Origin: Macromonas bipunctata
GTDB taxonomy: Bacteria > Pseudomonadota > Gammaproteobacteria > Burkholderiales > Burkholderiaceae_C
NCBI RefSeq assembly: GCF_002837135.1
Contig: NZ_NWBQ01000016.1
Coordinates: 16,567 to 80,566 of the forward strand
Direction of reading: 5' to 3'
DNA length: 64,000 nt
The position numbers and the translations under genes were made by a program. This document shows positions 30,274 to 39,878 of the stretch, piece by piece. The stretch's first letter is position 1; each line of letters opens with the position of its first letter. Below the pieces are notes generated by a model. The model worked only from the letters and a program-made list of their open reading frames with translations, was not told the DNA's origin and searched no databases.

Positions 30274-32976
30274 ATGTCGGACAATCTGCAACAAACGGGC
30301 GCCACAGCATCGGATGTGGACACCCAGGAAACCCGCGAGTGGCTCGATGCCCTCAAGGCGGTGATTGAAAAAGAAGGCGGCGAGCGCGCCCACTTCCTGC
30401 TGGAGCAACTGCTGGAAGAAGCGCGCCAGAACAGCATCGACATGCCGTTCTCAGCCAACACCGCTTACGTCAACACCATTGAAACCAACGAAGAAGCGCG
30501 TTGCCCCGGTAACTTGGAAATTGAAGAGCGCCTGCGCGCCTACATGCGCTGGAACGCGATGGCGATGGTGGTGAAGGCCAATCGCCACAACCCCGAAGAC
30601 GGGGGCGATTTGGGTGGCCACATTGGCTCCTTTGCCTCGCTGGCCACCATGTTTGGCACCGGTTTCAACCACTTCTGGCAAGCTGAGAGCGAGAGCCACG
30701 GTGGTGACTGCGTGTATTTCCAAGGACACGTTTCGCCCGGTATCTACGCCCGTGCCTATTTGGAAGGCCGCCTGACCGAAGAACAGCTGCTCAACTTCCG
30801 CCAAGAAGTGGACGGCAAGGGGCTGTCGAGCTACCCCCATCCCAAGCTGATGCCCGGTTTCTGGCAGTTCCCGACCGTGTCGATGGGCTTGGGCCCGCTG
30901 ATGGCGATCTACCAAGCCCGTTTCCTCAAGTATTTGCACGCCCGTGGCATTGCCGACACCAGCAACCGCAAGGTCTGGGTGTTCTGCGGCGATGGCGAAA
31001 TGGACGAGCCGGAAAGCCTGGGCGCGATTGGCTTGGCCGCACGCGAAGGTTTGGACAACCTGATCTTTGTGATCAACTGCAACCTGCAACGCCTGGATGG
31101 CCCGGTGCGCGGCAACGGCAAAATCGTGCAAGAGTTGGAAGGCGAGTTCCGTGGCGCTGGCTGGAACGTCATCAAGCTGCTGTGGAGCGGCGACTGGGAT
31201 CCGCTGCTGGCCCGCGACAAAGACGGCGCGTTGCGCAAGCTGATGATGGACACGTTGGACGGCGATTACCAGTCCTTCAAAGCGTTTGATGGCGCTTACG
31301 TGCGCAAGAACTTCTTTGGCCGCGACCCGCGCACGCTGGAGATGGTGTCGCACATGAGTGACGACGACATCTGGAACCTGCGCCGTGGTGGCCACGATCC
31401 GCAAAAAGTGTTTGCCGCTTTCGACAAGGCCACCAAGCACCAAGGCCAGCCGACCGTGCTGTTGATCAAGACCGTCAAGGGCTACGGCATGGGCAAGGCC
31501 GGTGAAGCCAAGAACACCGTCCACCAGACCAAAAAACTGACCGACGAAGACATCAAGTACATCCGCGACCGCTTCAACATTCCGGTGCCTGACAGCGAAC
31601 TGGCCAACATCCCGTTTTACAAGCCCGCCGACGACACCCCGGAGATGCAGTACCTGCACGAGCGTCGCAAAGCACTGGGCGGCTACCTGCCCAAACGCCG
31701 CGTCAAGGCCGACGAAAACTTTACCGTCCCGGCGTTGGAGAACTTCAAGGCCGTGTTGGAACCGACCGCCGAAGGCCGTGAGATCTCCACCACGCAAGCC
31801 TACGTGCGCTTCCTGACCCAGCTGCTGCGCGACCAAGCCATCGGCCCGCGCGTGGTGCCGATTCTGGTCGATGAAGCCCGCACCTTCGGCATGGAAGGTC
31901 TGTTCCGCCAGATCGGTATCTACAACCCCTTGGGTCAGCAGTACACCCCTGTGGACCGCGACCAGGTGATGTACTACAAGGAAGACAAGGCGGGCCAGAT
32001 CCTGCAAGAAGGCATCAACGAAGCCGGTGGCATGAGCAGCTGGATTGCCGCCGCCACGTCGTACAGCACGAGCAACCGGATCATGATCCCGTTCTATGTG
32101 TACTACTCGATGTTCGGCTTCCAGCGCATTGGCGACTTGGCTTGGGCAGCGGGTGACATGCAGGCGCGTGGCTTCCTGCTGGGCGGCACTTCCGGGCGCA
32201 CCACGCTCAACGGCGAAGGCCTGCAGCACGAAGATGGTCACAGCCAGATCCTGGCCAACACCATCCCCAACTGCGTCAGTTACGACCCGACCTTCGCGCA
32301 CGAAGTGGGCGTGATCCTGCACCACGGCTTGAAGCGCATGGTCGAGCGCCAGGAAAACGTCTTCTACTACCTGACGCTGCTCAACGAGAACTACGCGATG
32401 CCCGGCCTGACCGCTGGCACCGAAGAGCAGATCATCAAGGGCATGTACCTGTGCAAGCCGGGCGCCGAAGGCGACAAGCGCGTGCAGCTGCTGGGCTCGG
32501 GCACCATCCTGCGCGAAAGCATTGCCGCTCAGGCCCTGCTGGCCACCGACTGGGGCGTGCAGGCCGACGTGTGGAGCTGCCCGTCGTTCAACGAACTGAC
32601 CCGCGACGGCCAGGACGCCGACCGCTGGAACCTGCTGCACCCGCTGGAAACGCCCAAGGTGCCGTTCGTGGCGCAACAGCTGAACACCAGCACCGGCCCG
32701 GTGGTGGCATCGACCGACTACATGAAGGCCTACGCCGAACAGATCCGTCCGTTCATTCCGGCGGGCCGCACCTACAAGGTGCTGGGTACCGACGGCTTTG
32801 GCCGCTCCGACTTCCGCAGCAAGCTGCGCGAGCACTTCGAGATCAACCGCCACTACATTGTGCTGGCCGCACTCAAGTCGCTGGCCGACGAAGGCCAGCT
32901 GCCGCTGGCCAAGGTGGCCGAAGCGATTGCCAAGTACGGCATCAACACCGAAAAAGTGAACCCCCTGTACGCCTAA
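30274..32976 (+). CDS. aceE: Pyruvate dehydrogenase E1 component (homodimeric type)
   Basis: This 900-residue thiamine-diphosphate enzyme decarboxylates pyruvate and acetylates the E2 lipoyl group. The N-terminal part has NRHNPEDGGDLGGHIGSFAS, and the ThDP/Mg motif is in VFCGDGEMDEPESLGAIGLA. Also present are QRLDGPVRGNGKIVQELE and the pyrimidine-domain FGMEGLFRQIGIY. Length matches E. coli AceE (887). The ATG at 30274 follows AAGGAGAC. It is first in aceE-aceF-lpdA. Confidence 0.98.
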   Translation: MSDNLQQTGATASDVDTQETREWLDALKAVIEKEGGERAHFLLEQLLEEARQNSIDMPFSANTAYVNTIETNEEARCPGNLEIEERLRAYMRWNAMAMVVKANRHNPEDGGDLGGHIGSFASLATMFGTGFNHFWQAESESHGGDCVYFQGHVSPGIYARAYLEGRLTEEQLLNFRQEVDGKGLSSYPHPKLMPGFWQFPTVSMGLGPLMAIYQARFLKYLHARGIADTSNRKVWVFCGDGEMDEPESLGAIGLAAREGLDNLIFVINCNLQRLDGPVRGNGKIVQELEGEFRGAGWNVIKLLWSGDWDPLLARDKDGALRKLMMDTLDGDYQSFKAFDGAYVRKNFFGRDPRTLEMVSHMSDDDIWNLRRGGHDPQKVFAAFDKATKHQGQPTVLLIKTVKGYGMGKAGEAKNTVHQTKKLTDEDIKYIRDRFNIPVPDSELANIPFYKPADDTPEMQYLHERRKALGGYLPKRRVKADENFTVPALENFKAVLEPTAEGREISTTQAYVRFLTQLLRDQAIGPRVVPILVDEARTFGMEGLFRQIGIYNPLGQQYTPVDRDQVMYYKEDKAGQILQEGINEAGGMSSWIAAATSYSTSNRIMIPFYVYYSMFGFQRIGDLAWAAGDMQARGFLLGGTSGRTTLNGEGLQHEDGHSQILANTIPNCVSYDPTFAHEVGVILHHGLKRMVERQENVFYYLTLLNENYAMPGLTAGTEEQIIKGMYLCKPGAEGDKRVQLLGSGTILRESIAAQALLATDWGVQADVWSCPSFNELTRDGQDADRWNLLHPLETPKVPFVAQQLNTSTGPVVASTDYMKAYAEQIRPFIPAGRTYKVLGTDGFGRSDFRSKLREHFEINRHYIVLAALKSLADEGQLPLAKVAEAIAKYGINTEKVNPLYA

Positions 32977-32994
32977 TCCCCACGGAGACACAAC

Positions 32995-34650
32995 ATGGCA
33001 TTGGTAGAAATCAAGGTTCCCGACATTGGCGACTTCGACGAAGTGGCCGTGATTGAGCTGCTGGTCAAGCCCGGCGACACGGTGGCGGCTGAGCAATCGC
33101 TCATCACCGTCGAGTCCGACAAGGCGTCGATGGAAATCCCGTCGTCCGCTGCGGGCGTGGTCAAGGAGCTCAAGGTCAAGCTGGGCGACAAGGTCAAGGA
33201 AGGTTCGGTGGTGTTGCTGCTCGAAGCCGAAGGTGGCGCCGCTGCAGCACCGGCCCCGGCCGCTGCTGCGCCTGCACCCGCCGCTGCTCCGGCAGCTGTT
33301 GCAGCCCCGGCTCCGGTGGCCGCTGTGGCAGCAACCGCTGGCCCGGTGGAAGTGCACGTGCCCGACATCGGTGACTTCAAGGACGTGGCCGTGATCGAGG
33401 TCTTCGTCAAGCCCGGCGACGCGATCAAGGTCGAGCAGTCCCTGATCACCGTGGAGTCCGACAAGGCGTCGATGGAGATCCCGTCCAGCCACGCTGGCGT
33501 GCTCAAGGAGCTCAAGGTCAAGGTCGGCGACAAGGTCAACATTGGTGACCTGTTGGCGATCCTGGAAGGCGCCGCTGGCGCTGTGGCACCTGTGGCCGCC
33601 GCACCTGCCGCATCCGCTGCTCCGGCGGTGGCTGCTCCGGCAGCTGTGACCCCGGTGGCTGCTGCCGTGGCCGCCGCACCGGCGCACAACCCCACCGCCA
33701 CGCCGGCGCTGGGCCTGCCGCACGCTTCTCCGTCGGTGCGCAAGTTCGCCCGCGAACTGGGCGTGCCGCTGGACGAGCTCAAGGGCACCGGCCTCAAGGG
33801 CCGCATCACCGCCGAAGACATCCAGAACTTCACCAAGGCCGTCATGGGCGGCGCGGTGCAGACCAAGGCGATCGCGGCTGCGGCGCCCAAGGCGGCGGCG
33901 GGTGGTGGCGGTTCCGAGCTGGGCCTGATTCCGTGGCCCAAGGTGGACTTCGCCAAGTTCGGCCCGATCGAGCGCAAGGAGATGGGCCGCATCAAGAAGA
34001 TCAGCGGTGCCAACCTGCTGCGCAACGCCGTGATGATCCCGGCCGTCACCAACTTTGACGATGCCGACATCACCGACCTCGAAGCCTTCCGCGTCTCCAC
34101 CAACAAGGAAAACGAGAAGAGCGGTGTCAAGGTCACGATGCTGGCCTTCCTGATCAAAGCCTGTGTGGCCGCGCTCAAGAAGTTTCCCGAGTTCAACAGC
34201 TCGCTGGACGGCGACGCGCTGGTCTACAAGCAGTACTACCACATCGGTTTTGCCGCCGACACCCCCAACGGTCTGGTCGTGCCGGTGATCAAGGACGCCG
34301 ACAAGAAGGGCGTGCTGCAGATCAGCCAGGAAATGGGCGAACTGGCCAAGAAGGCGCGCGACGGCAAGCTTGGCCCGGCCGACATGTCCGGCGCCACCTT
34401 CACCATTTCGTCGCTGGGCGGCATTGGTGGGCGTTACTTCACCCCCATCATCAACGCGCCTGAAGTGGCCATTTTGGGTGTGTGCAAGAGCGAAATGGCC
34501 CCCAAGTGGGATGGCAAGCAGTTTGTGCCGCGCCTGATGCTGCCGCTGTCGCTGACGTGGGACCACCGCGTGATCGACGGTGCCGCTGCCGCGCGCTTCA
34601 ACGCTTTCCTGGGTCAGATTCTGGCGGACTTCCGCCGCGTGCTGCTCTGA
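32995..34650 (+). CDS. aceF: Dihydrolipoamide acetyltransferase (PDH E2)
   Basis: This 551-residue protein has two N-terminal lipoyl domains (about 1-75 and 117-192), each with the modified Lys in [12 protein letters not shown]. Ala/Pro linkers separate the domains. A peripheral subunit-binding domain reads [20 protein letters not shown]. The catalytic domain ends with [16 protein letters not shown] (His and Asp of the active site). It forms the core of the pyruvate dehydrogenase complex. The gap to aceE is 18 bases. Confidence 0.97.
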   Translation: MALVEIKVPDIGDFDEVAVIELLVKPGDTVAAEQSLITVESDKASMEIPSSAAGVVKELKVKLGDKVKEGSVVLLLEAEGGAAAAPAPAAAAPAPAAAPAAVAAPAPVAAVAATAGPVEVHVPDIGDFKDVAVIEVFVKPGDAIKVEQSLITVESDKASMEIPSSHAGVLKELKVKVGDKVNIGDLLAILEGAAGAVAPVAAAPAASAAPAVAAPAAVTPVAAAVAAAPAHNPTATPALGLPHASPSVRKFARELGVPLDELKGTGLKGRITAEDIQNFTKAVMGGAVQTKAIAAAAPKAAAGGGGSELGLIPWPKVDFAKFGPIERKEMGRIKKISGANLLRNAVMIPAVTNFDDADITDLEAFRVSTNKENEKSGVKVTMLAFLIKACVAALKKFPEFNSSLDGDALVYKQYYHIGFAADTPNGLVVPVIKDADKKGVLQISQEMGELAKKARDGKLGPADMSGATFTISSLGGIGGRYFTPIINAPEVAILGVCKSEMAPKWDGKQFVPRLMLPLSLTWDHRVIDGAAAARFNAFLGQILADFRRVLL

Positions 34651-34707
34651 TGCGAGACAGGGCAGGGCGGCCTCTGCCGTCCTGCCCGCTACAGAATAGG
34701 AACAAAA

Positions 34708-36534
34708 ATGGCACTGATTGATATCAAAGTCCCCGACATTGGCGACTTTTCTGAAGTGGCGGTGATTGAGCTGCTGGTCAAACCCGGCGACAGCATCAAG
34801 GCCGAACAAAGCCTGATCACCGTGGAATCCGACAAAGCTTCGATGGAAATCCCGTCGTCGCACGCCGGTGTGGTGAAGGAACTCAAGGTCGCGCTGGGCG
34901 ACAAGGTCAGCGAAGGCACGGTGGTGCTGATGCTGGAAGCCGACGGTGCTGGCGCTGCTGCCCCCGCCGCCGCTCCCGCACCGGCCCCGGCAGCGGCGGC
35001 ACCCGCTGCAGCCCCTGCAGCGCCGGTGGTGGCCCCGACCGCCGCCAGCTTCGGCGGCAACGCCGATGTGGAATGCGACCTGCTGGTGCTGGGCGCTGGC
35101 CCGGGCGGCTACTCCGCCGCTTTCCGCGCCGCCGACCTCGGCCTGAAAGTGGTGATTGTGGAACGTTATGCCACCCTGGGCGGCGTGTGCCTGAACGTGG
35201 GTTGCATCCCGTCGAAGGCGCTGTTGCACGTGGCCGCCGTGATGGACGAAGTCAGCCACATGGCCGATTTGGGCGTGGATTTTGGCGCTCCCAGCGTCAA
35301 CATCGACAAGCTGCGCGGCCACAAGGAAAAGGTCATCACCAAGCTGACCGGTGGTTTGGCCGCTATGGCCAAGATGCGCAAAGTCACCATCGTACGCGGC
35401 CTGGGCCAGTTTGTGGGGGCCAACCACGTCGAGGTGGAAGAAACCACCGGCACCGGCCAAGACACAACCGGCAGCAAGAAAGTGGTGGCGTTCAAGCGTT
35501 GCATCATCGCGGCGGGTTCGCAAGCCGTGCGCCTGCCCTTCATGCCGAACGACCCGCGCGTGGTGGACTCCACCGGCGCGCTGGCGCTGCAAAGCGTGCC
35601 CAAGAAGATGCTGATTGTGGGTGGCGGCATCATCGGTCTGGAAATGGGCACCGTGTACAGCACGCTGGGCGCACGCCTGGACGTGGTCGAGATGATGGAC
35701 GGCCTGATGCAGGGCGCAGACCGCGATTTGGTCAAGGTGTGGCAGAAGATGAACGCCAAGCGCTTCGACAATATCATGTTGAAGACCAAGACCGTGGGTG
35801 CCGAGGCCACGCCCGAAGGCATCAAGGTGCAGTTCGAGGGGCTGGACGGCACCAAGAGCGAAGGCGTGTACGACCTGGTGCTTCAAGCCGTGGGCCGCAC
35901 GCCCAACGGCAAGAAAATCGCCGCCGACAAAGCGGGTGTGGCCGTGACCGACCGAGGCTTCATCAACGTCGATATCCAGATGCGCACCAACGTGCCGCAC
36001 ATCTTCGCCATTGGCGACATCGTGGGCCAGCCCATGCTGGCGCACAAGGCGGTGCACGAGGCCCATGTGGCGGCAGAAGTCATCGCCGGTGAGCTGCAGG
36101 GCAACAAGGAACTGGCTTCGGCCGCCTTCAACGCCCGTGTGATTCCGAGCGTGGCTTACACCGACCCCGAAGTGGCGTGGGTCGGCCTGACCGAAGACCA
36201 AGCCAAGGCGCAGGGCATCAAGGTCAAGAAGGGCCTGTTCCCGTGGACGGCTTCGGGCCGCGCCATTGCCAATGGCCGTGACGAAGGATTCACCAAGCTG
36301 TTGTTCGACGACAGTCCCGAAGCACATGGCCACGGCAAGATCCTGGGCGGCGGCATGGTGGGCACCCACGCGGGCGACATGATCGGCGAGATCGCGCTGG
36401 CCATTGAAATGGGCGCCGACGCGGTGGACATCGGCAAAACCATCCACCCGCACCCCACGCTGGGCGAAAGCATCGGCATGGCAGCGGAAGTGGCGCACGG
36501 CTCCTGCACCGACTTGCCGCCGGCGAAGAAGTAA
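34708..36534 (+). CDS. lpdA: Dihydrolipoyl dehydrogenase with N-terminal lipoyl domain (PDH E3)
   Basis: This 608-residue flavoprotein reoxidises dihydrolipoamide on E2. A lipoyl domain (residues 1-75, [12 protein letters not shown]) and an Ala/Pro linker precede the disulfide oxidoreductase; this extra domain is common in betaproteobacterial PDH E3. The redox pair sits in [16 protein letters not shown], the NAD-binding loop in [12 protein letters not shown], and the dimer-interface His-Glu in [11 protein letters not shown]. Its last 561 bases are repeated at 39879-40439 on the far side of a restriction-modification cassette. Confidence 0.97.
   Translation: MALIDIKVPDIGDFSEVAVIELLVKPGDSIKAEQSLITVESDKASMEIPSSHAGVVKELKVALGDKVSEGTVVLMLEADGAGAAAPAAAPAPAPAAAAPAAAPAAPVVAPTAASFGGNADVECDLLVLGAGPGGYSAAFRAADLGLKVVIVERYATLGGVCLNVGCIPSKALLHVAAVMDEVSHMADLGVDFGAPSVNIDKLRGHKEKVITKLTGGLAAMAKMRKVTIVRGLGQFVGANHVEVEETTGTGQDTTGSKKVVAFKRCIIAAGSQAVRLPFMPNDPRVVDSTGALALQSVPKKMLIVGGGIIGLEMGTVYSTLGARLDVVEMMDGLMQGADRDLVKVWQKMNAKRFDNIMLKTKTVGAEATPEGIKVQFEGLDGTKSEGVYDLVLQAVGRTPNGKKIAADKAGVAVTDRGFINVDIQMRTNVPHIFAIGDIVGQPMLAHKAVHEAHVAAEVIAGELQGNKELASAAFNARVIPSVAYTDPEVAWVGLTEDQAKAQGIKVKKGLFPWTASGRAIANGRDEGFTKLLFDDSPEAHGHGKILGGGMVGTHAGDMIGEIALAIEMGADAVDIGKTIHPHPTLGESIGMAAEVAHGSCTDLPPAKK
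35974..36534 (+). repeat. Long direct repeat, copy 1 (3' end of intact lpdA)
   Basis: This is the upstream member of a 561-bp direct repeat; the partner is 39879-40439. By eye about 38 positions differ (about 93% identity), without indels. Homology begins at ATCCAGATG and stops just past the lpdA stop codon. Confidence 0.95.
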
Positions 36535-36556
36535 GCCGACTCCAAGCCAAACCCAC

Positions 36557-36590
36557 AAAGCCCGATCTGCCAACGGATCGGGCTTTGTGC
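36557..36590 (+). terminator. Terminator of the aceE-aceF-lpdA operon
   Basis: AAAGCCCGATC pairs with GATCGGGCTTT over 11 bp with an 8-base loop (36557-36567 with 36576-36586). The downstream T tract is short (GTGCTTTG), so efficiency is uncertain. It separates the operon from the methyltransferase gene. Confidence 0.75.
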
Positions 36591-36718
36591 TTTGCGCGAT
36601 CAAATAACCGCCGCCGAATACTGTGTTTTTATACACAATGGACTTGTGAATATGGGTTGCTAGGTTCTAAAAAGGGCATAATGTCCGCTACAATTCCCAG
36701 AGAAACGAGGCAGGCAAA

Positions 36719-38782
36719 ATGGCAACAAAACTCAGAACCGGTCCAGACATGGATATCGACGTGGTGCTGAAGTACCTCGCCATTGCCAGGCAGCACCACA
36801 CCCAAGCCGAGATCGCCAAGTACCTCGAAGTCGACGTCAAGACCATCCGTCGCTGGGAGGCAGGCGAAAGCCAGCCCAAACCCTACACCGCCCACGCACT
36901 GCGTCAGCTCATTCTGCCGTTCGGTGCGCCCGATATCGGAAATGCCGCATTCAGATTCATCGATTTGTTCGCTGGCATTGGCGGCATCCGCGCCGCTTTC
37001 GAGGGCATTGGTGGCCAGTGCGTGTTCACCAGCGAGTGGGACAGCTACGCGCAGAAAACCTACGCCGAGAACTTCCACGACGGCCACCTGATCGCCGGTG
37101 ACATCACCAAGGTCGAAGCTAGGGACGTGCCGGATCATGACGTGTTGCTGGCAGGCTTCCCCTGTCAGCCCTTCTCGATTGCAGGAGTGAGCAAGAAAAA
37201 CGCGCTAGGCCGCGCTCATGGCTTCCACGACGAAACGCAGGGGACCCTGTTCTTCGATGTTTGCCGCATCATCGAAGCCAAACGTCCGCGCGCCTTCCTG
37301 CTGGAGAACGTCAAGAACCTCATGTCGCATGACAAGGGTCGCACTTTCGATGTGATCCGCCGCGCGCTGACCGACAACCTCGGCTACCAGATTCACTACC
37401 GCATCATCGACGGTGCCCACTTCACCCCCCAGCACCGCGAGCGGATCATCATTGTCGGCTTCCGCGACGAAGCCGCCGCAAGCGCCTTCAAGTTCGATGC
37501 CGTTCCGCTGCAGCCCAAGGGCAAGGTGGTGATGCGCCACATCTTGCACAAGACCGATGGTTCCGAGCCCCGTATCGAAGCCGACGGCGACAAGTATTTC
37601 AACCATGATCTAGCCTGTGTGCCGGCCAAATACACCCTGACCGACAAGCTCTGGGCTTATTTGCAGAGTTACGCCGCCAAACACAAGGCTGCAGGCAACG
37701 GCTTTGGTTTCGGGCTGGTGTATCCGGACAGCGTTTCGCGCACCCTCTCGGCCCGCTACTACAAGGACGGCTCCGAGATTCTGGTGTGGCAGGGCGAAGG
37801 GCAAAATCCGCGCCGCCTGACGCCGCGTGAGTGCGCGAGGCTGATGGGTTTTCCGGATACTTACCGGATTCCGGTGTCGGATACCAAGGCCTATGAGCAA
37901 TTTTCGCAAGCCGCTGTCATGCCTATGATCGAAGCAGTCGCTAAACTGATGGCTCCGCATCTGACCGCGAAGGAGATGGCGCCGACGCTGCGCGTCGAGG
38001 AGCCGAGGATCATGGCGACATCGAAGAACTGGACGAGGGAACAGCTCAAGCTGGCGTTTCACCTGTATTGCCAACTGCCGTTCGGCAAGTTGCACAAGGG
38101 CAATCAGGAGATCATTCATCTCGCCAAGCTGATTGGTCGCACGCCTTCAGCTGTCGCCATGAAGCTCGTCAATTTCGCCAGTCTCGATCCGGCGATTACC
38201 TCGACAGGACGCAAGGGTTTGGATGGCGCGTCCAATCTGGATCGGGAAGTCTGGGCCGAGTTTCATGCCGACTGGGAAGGGCTAGCCGTCGAGTCCGAAA
38301 TGCTCCGGCGCAGCTTTGATCATGTGCCCGCCGTCGATGAATCTGACGAGCTGCTTATACCGGAAGATTTCACCGGCGAGACGCGCAAGGTCGTCACGGA
38401 GCAGCGCATCAAGCAAAACTTCTTCCGCCGCGCGGTACTCAGTGGTTACGGCGGACGCTGCTGCATGTCCGGCGTTTCCGAACTGCGTCTGCTCATCGCC
38501 AGCCATATCGTTCCGTGGAGCAAAGACAAGCAGAATCGCCTGAATCCAAGCAACGGCCTGTGCTTGTCGGCGATCCACGACCGCGCTTTCGACAAAGGTC
38601 TGATCTCGGTATCTGACGATTTCAGGATCTTGGTTTCTCGTCCGCTACGGCTCAGCAAAGATGATTTCTTACAGCGCAGCCTGTGTGCGTTAGAGGGAAC
38701 AGAGATTGCCTTGCCCGAGCGCTTTCAGCCTGAGCCTGCATTTCTTGCTCAGCATCGCGCTGATATTTTTCTCGGCGATTGA
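36719..38782 (+). CDS. HTH-C5 cytosine DNA methyltransferase fused to HNH endonuclease
   Basis: This 687-residue single frame appears to encode both halves of a restriction-modification system. Residues 10-60 look like an XRE-type HTH (TQAEIAKYLEVDVKTIRRWE), as in Dcm/SsoII-like enzymes that regulate their own expression. Methyltransferase motifs follow: I FIDLFAGIGG (about 79), IV GFPCQPFS with the catalytic Cys near 149, VI ENVKNL, and VIII QHRERIIIVG. Motif X is unusual, with QFSQAAVMP in place of the common QFGNSV. From residue 432 (MATSKNWTREQ) the protein matches the start of stand-alone HNH nucleases, ending in an HNH_2-like domain (ASHIVPW near 594, NPSNGLCLSAIHD near 612). ATG 38012 at the junction has GAGGAG nine bases upstream, so a separate nuclease may also be made. 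Base composition is less GC-rich than the neighbours, suggesting transfer. Specificity is unknown. Confidence 0.85.
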   Translation: MATKLRTGPDMDIDVVLKYLAIARQHHTQAEIAKYLEVDVKTIRRWEAGESQPKPYTAHALRQLILPFGAPDIGNAAFRFIDLFAGIGGIRAAFEGIGGQCVFTSEWDSYAQKTYAENFHDGHLIAGDITKVEARDVPDHDVLLAGFPCQPFSIAGVSKKNALGRAHGFHDETQGTLFFDVCRIIEAKRPRAFLLENVKNLMSHDKGRTFDVIRRALTDNLGYQIHYRIIDGAHFTPQHRERIIIVGFRDEAAASAFKFDAVPLQPKGKVVMRHILHKTDGSEPRIEADGDKYFNHDLACVPAKYTLTDKLWAYLQSYAAKHKAAGNGFGFGLVYPDSVSRTLSARYYKDGSEILVWQGEGQNPRRLTPRECARLMGFPDTYRIPVSDTKAYEQFSQAAVMPMIEAVAKLMAPHLTAKEMAPTLRVEEPRIMATSKNWTREQLKLAFHLYCQLPFGKLHKGNQEIIHLAKLIGRTPSAVAMKLVNFASLDPAITSTGRKGLDGASNLDREVWAEFHADWEGLAVESEMLRRSFDHVPAVDESDELLIPEDFTGETRKVVTEQRIKQNFFRRAVLSGYGGRCCMSGVSELRLLIASHIVPWSKDKQNRLNPSNGLCLSAIHDRAFDKGLISVSDDFRILVSRPLRLSKDDFLQRSLCALEGTEIALPERFQPEPAFLAQHRADIFLGD

Positions 38783-39276
38783 GCACCATGCAACAGCCCG
38801 TCGATTACAGCTTCGCCTTGAACCAGATTGCACGCGCTCAAGCCAGCATTCTGCTGGCTCAGACCGATGATTTGAGTGCTTGCCTGACTGAGTTCATCAA
38901 GCGTGGACTTAAAGAAATTCCGCCGGATTACCTGATGGCGTCGCACGAAGAGCATCAATTGCTTGCACGCCACACGCACGATGAAAGCCCCCGGCACCCC
39001 GGCATGTACCTCAAGTTGCTTCACGGACGACGCAGTACACACGAAGACATGAACGACTGGGGGCCTGATGGGCCGTGGATTGGGCCGCTTAAATGGTTTC
39101 ATTGCACTTACCTGTCCACGATTGGGATTGGTTTTGAAGATGGCAGTGAAATCGCGCCGATGATGCCGGGCGGCGACTTGCCTTCTCCGATGTTTATTTC
39201 TGAAGGCTTGCTGTACTTCAACGGCATGTATTACGGGGATTGGGAGCTTCAAAAGCAAGGTGGTTTTGGCGTTTGA
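38779..39276 (+). CDS. Unrecognised 165-residue protein in the restriction-modification island
   Basis: The frame starts GTG or at ATG 38788 (MQQPVDYSFALNQIARAQA), overlapping the end of the methyltransferase-nuclease gene by four bases. It has no signal peptide or membrane segment. A first helical part is followed by HPGMYLKLLHGRRSTHEDMN, DWGPDGPWIGPLKWFH and a C-terminal LLYFNGMYYGDWEL. Such DWG-DGP-GP proteins occur as hypotheticals in mobile elements as far as I recall, but I cannot assign a function. Overlap with the nuclease gene suggests co-transcription. The same frame remains open after its TGA into the next remnant. Confidence 0.6.
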   Translation: MSTMQQPVDYSFALNQIARAQASILLAQTDDLSACLTEFIKRGLKEIPPDYLMASHEEHQLLARHTHDESPRHPGMYLKLLHGRRSTHEDMNDWGPDGPWIGPLKWFHCTYLSTIGIGFEDGSEIAPMMPGGDLPSPMFISEGLLYFNGMYYGDWELQKQGGFGV

Positions 39277-39339
39277 TGCCGCTTTTCAGCGACTGGCTGG
39301 TTACGCCTTTGGCTAACCCGCCCCACGCCTACTGGCGGC

Positions 39340-39864
39340 ATGTACTGCGAACAAGGGGTAAAAGCGTTCGTTACAAAATTCGGCTCTCCCACTGGAAACG
39401 ATACGTTGTACTTCACCGGCACCCACCGCGCAGGTATGCGCAACGAAAAAACTGGGTTGAGCCTCGTCGTGCGCGGCTTCAACCTATCCCGAAAACTCAT
39501 CGAGGATGTGAACGGGGCGGTGGAGCTTCAAACCGACGATGGCGACTGTGCAGCCGGGTGGTCGTTTGCCGACTTGATGATTGGCTGGAACAGGAAGCAC
39601 GCACAAGCGGCGTACGTCTCGTATGAAAGCGAAAAATTGCTCGCGCCGGTCTACCGCTACTTCAGCCCGGCGCTCCTCGGAGAAGGCACGGACTTCAATC
39701 GCTATCTGAACGCGCTGGCAAGCGGCATCATCATCTTTGATCCCGGATCTAAGGTCATGAACGCCACTACCGATAAATCCACCGTCAAGGCACGCAGTCA
39801 GTTCAGGACTTCCACGCAGCACCTCGCGGCCTTGTACGAAAAATTCGGACCGGAGGCGTTTTGA
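39340..39864 (+). pseudogene. N-terminally truncated restriction endonuclease-like protein (MvaI/BcnI-like)
   Basis: The 174-residue frame begins MYCEQGVKAFVTKFGSP and has no Shine-Dalgarno sequence of note. LYFTGTHRAGMRN, the GWSFADLMIGWNRKHAQAAY block, YRYFSPALL and the end KARSQFRTSTQHLAALY follow the order seen in the C-terminal two thirds of MvaI/BcnI-type nucleases (WSF-L, Y-Y, and a late charged segment before F-R). The usual N-terminal DFxGIEIK-type part is absent. It is in the same frame as the preceding gene, separated only by that gene's TGA and 63 bases, which suggests a deletion joined the two. The family assignment is tentative and rests on remembered motif order. Confidence 0.45.
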
Positions 39865-39878
39865 TCATGCTGCGCGCG

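Noticed and set aside
30451-36636. Open frame of about 2060 codons antisense to aceE-aceF-lpdA
   Set aside because: It mirrors the strong codon bias of three well-identified genes on the other strand, has low-complexity His/Val/Gly-rich translation and no ribosome binding site.
39299-39340. GGTTACGCC-TTT-GGCTAACC hairpin that resembles an integron attC core
   Set aside because: There is no consensus pair of core sites, no integrase gene and no cassette array; it is a small chance inverted repeat at the junction of two frames.
39276-39626. Alternative frame MPLFSDWLVTPLANPP overlapping the nuclease remnant
   Set aside because: After about 25 residues it becomes Arg-rich shadow translation; the overlapping frame has the nuclease-like pattern.
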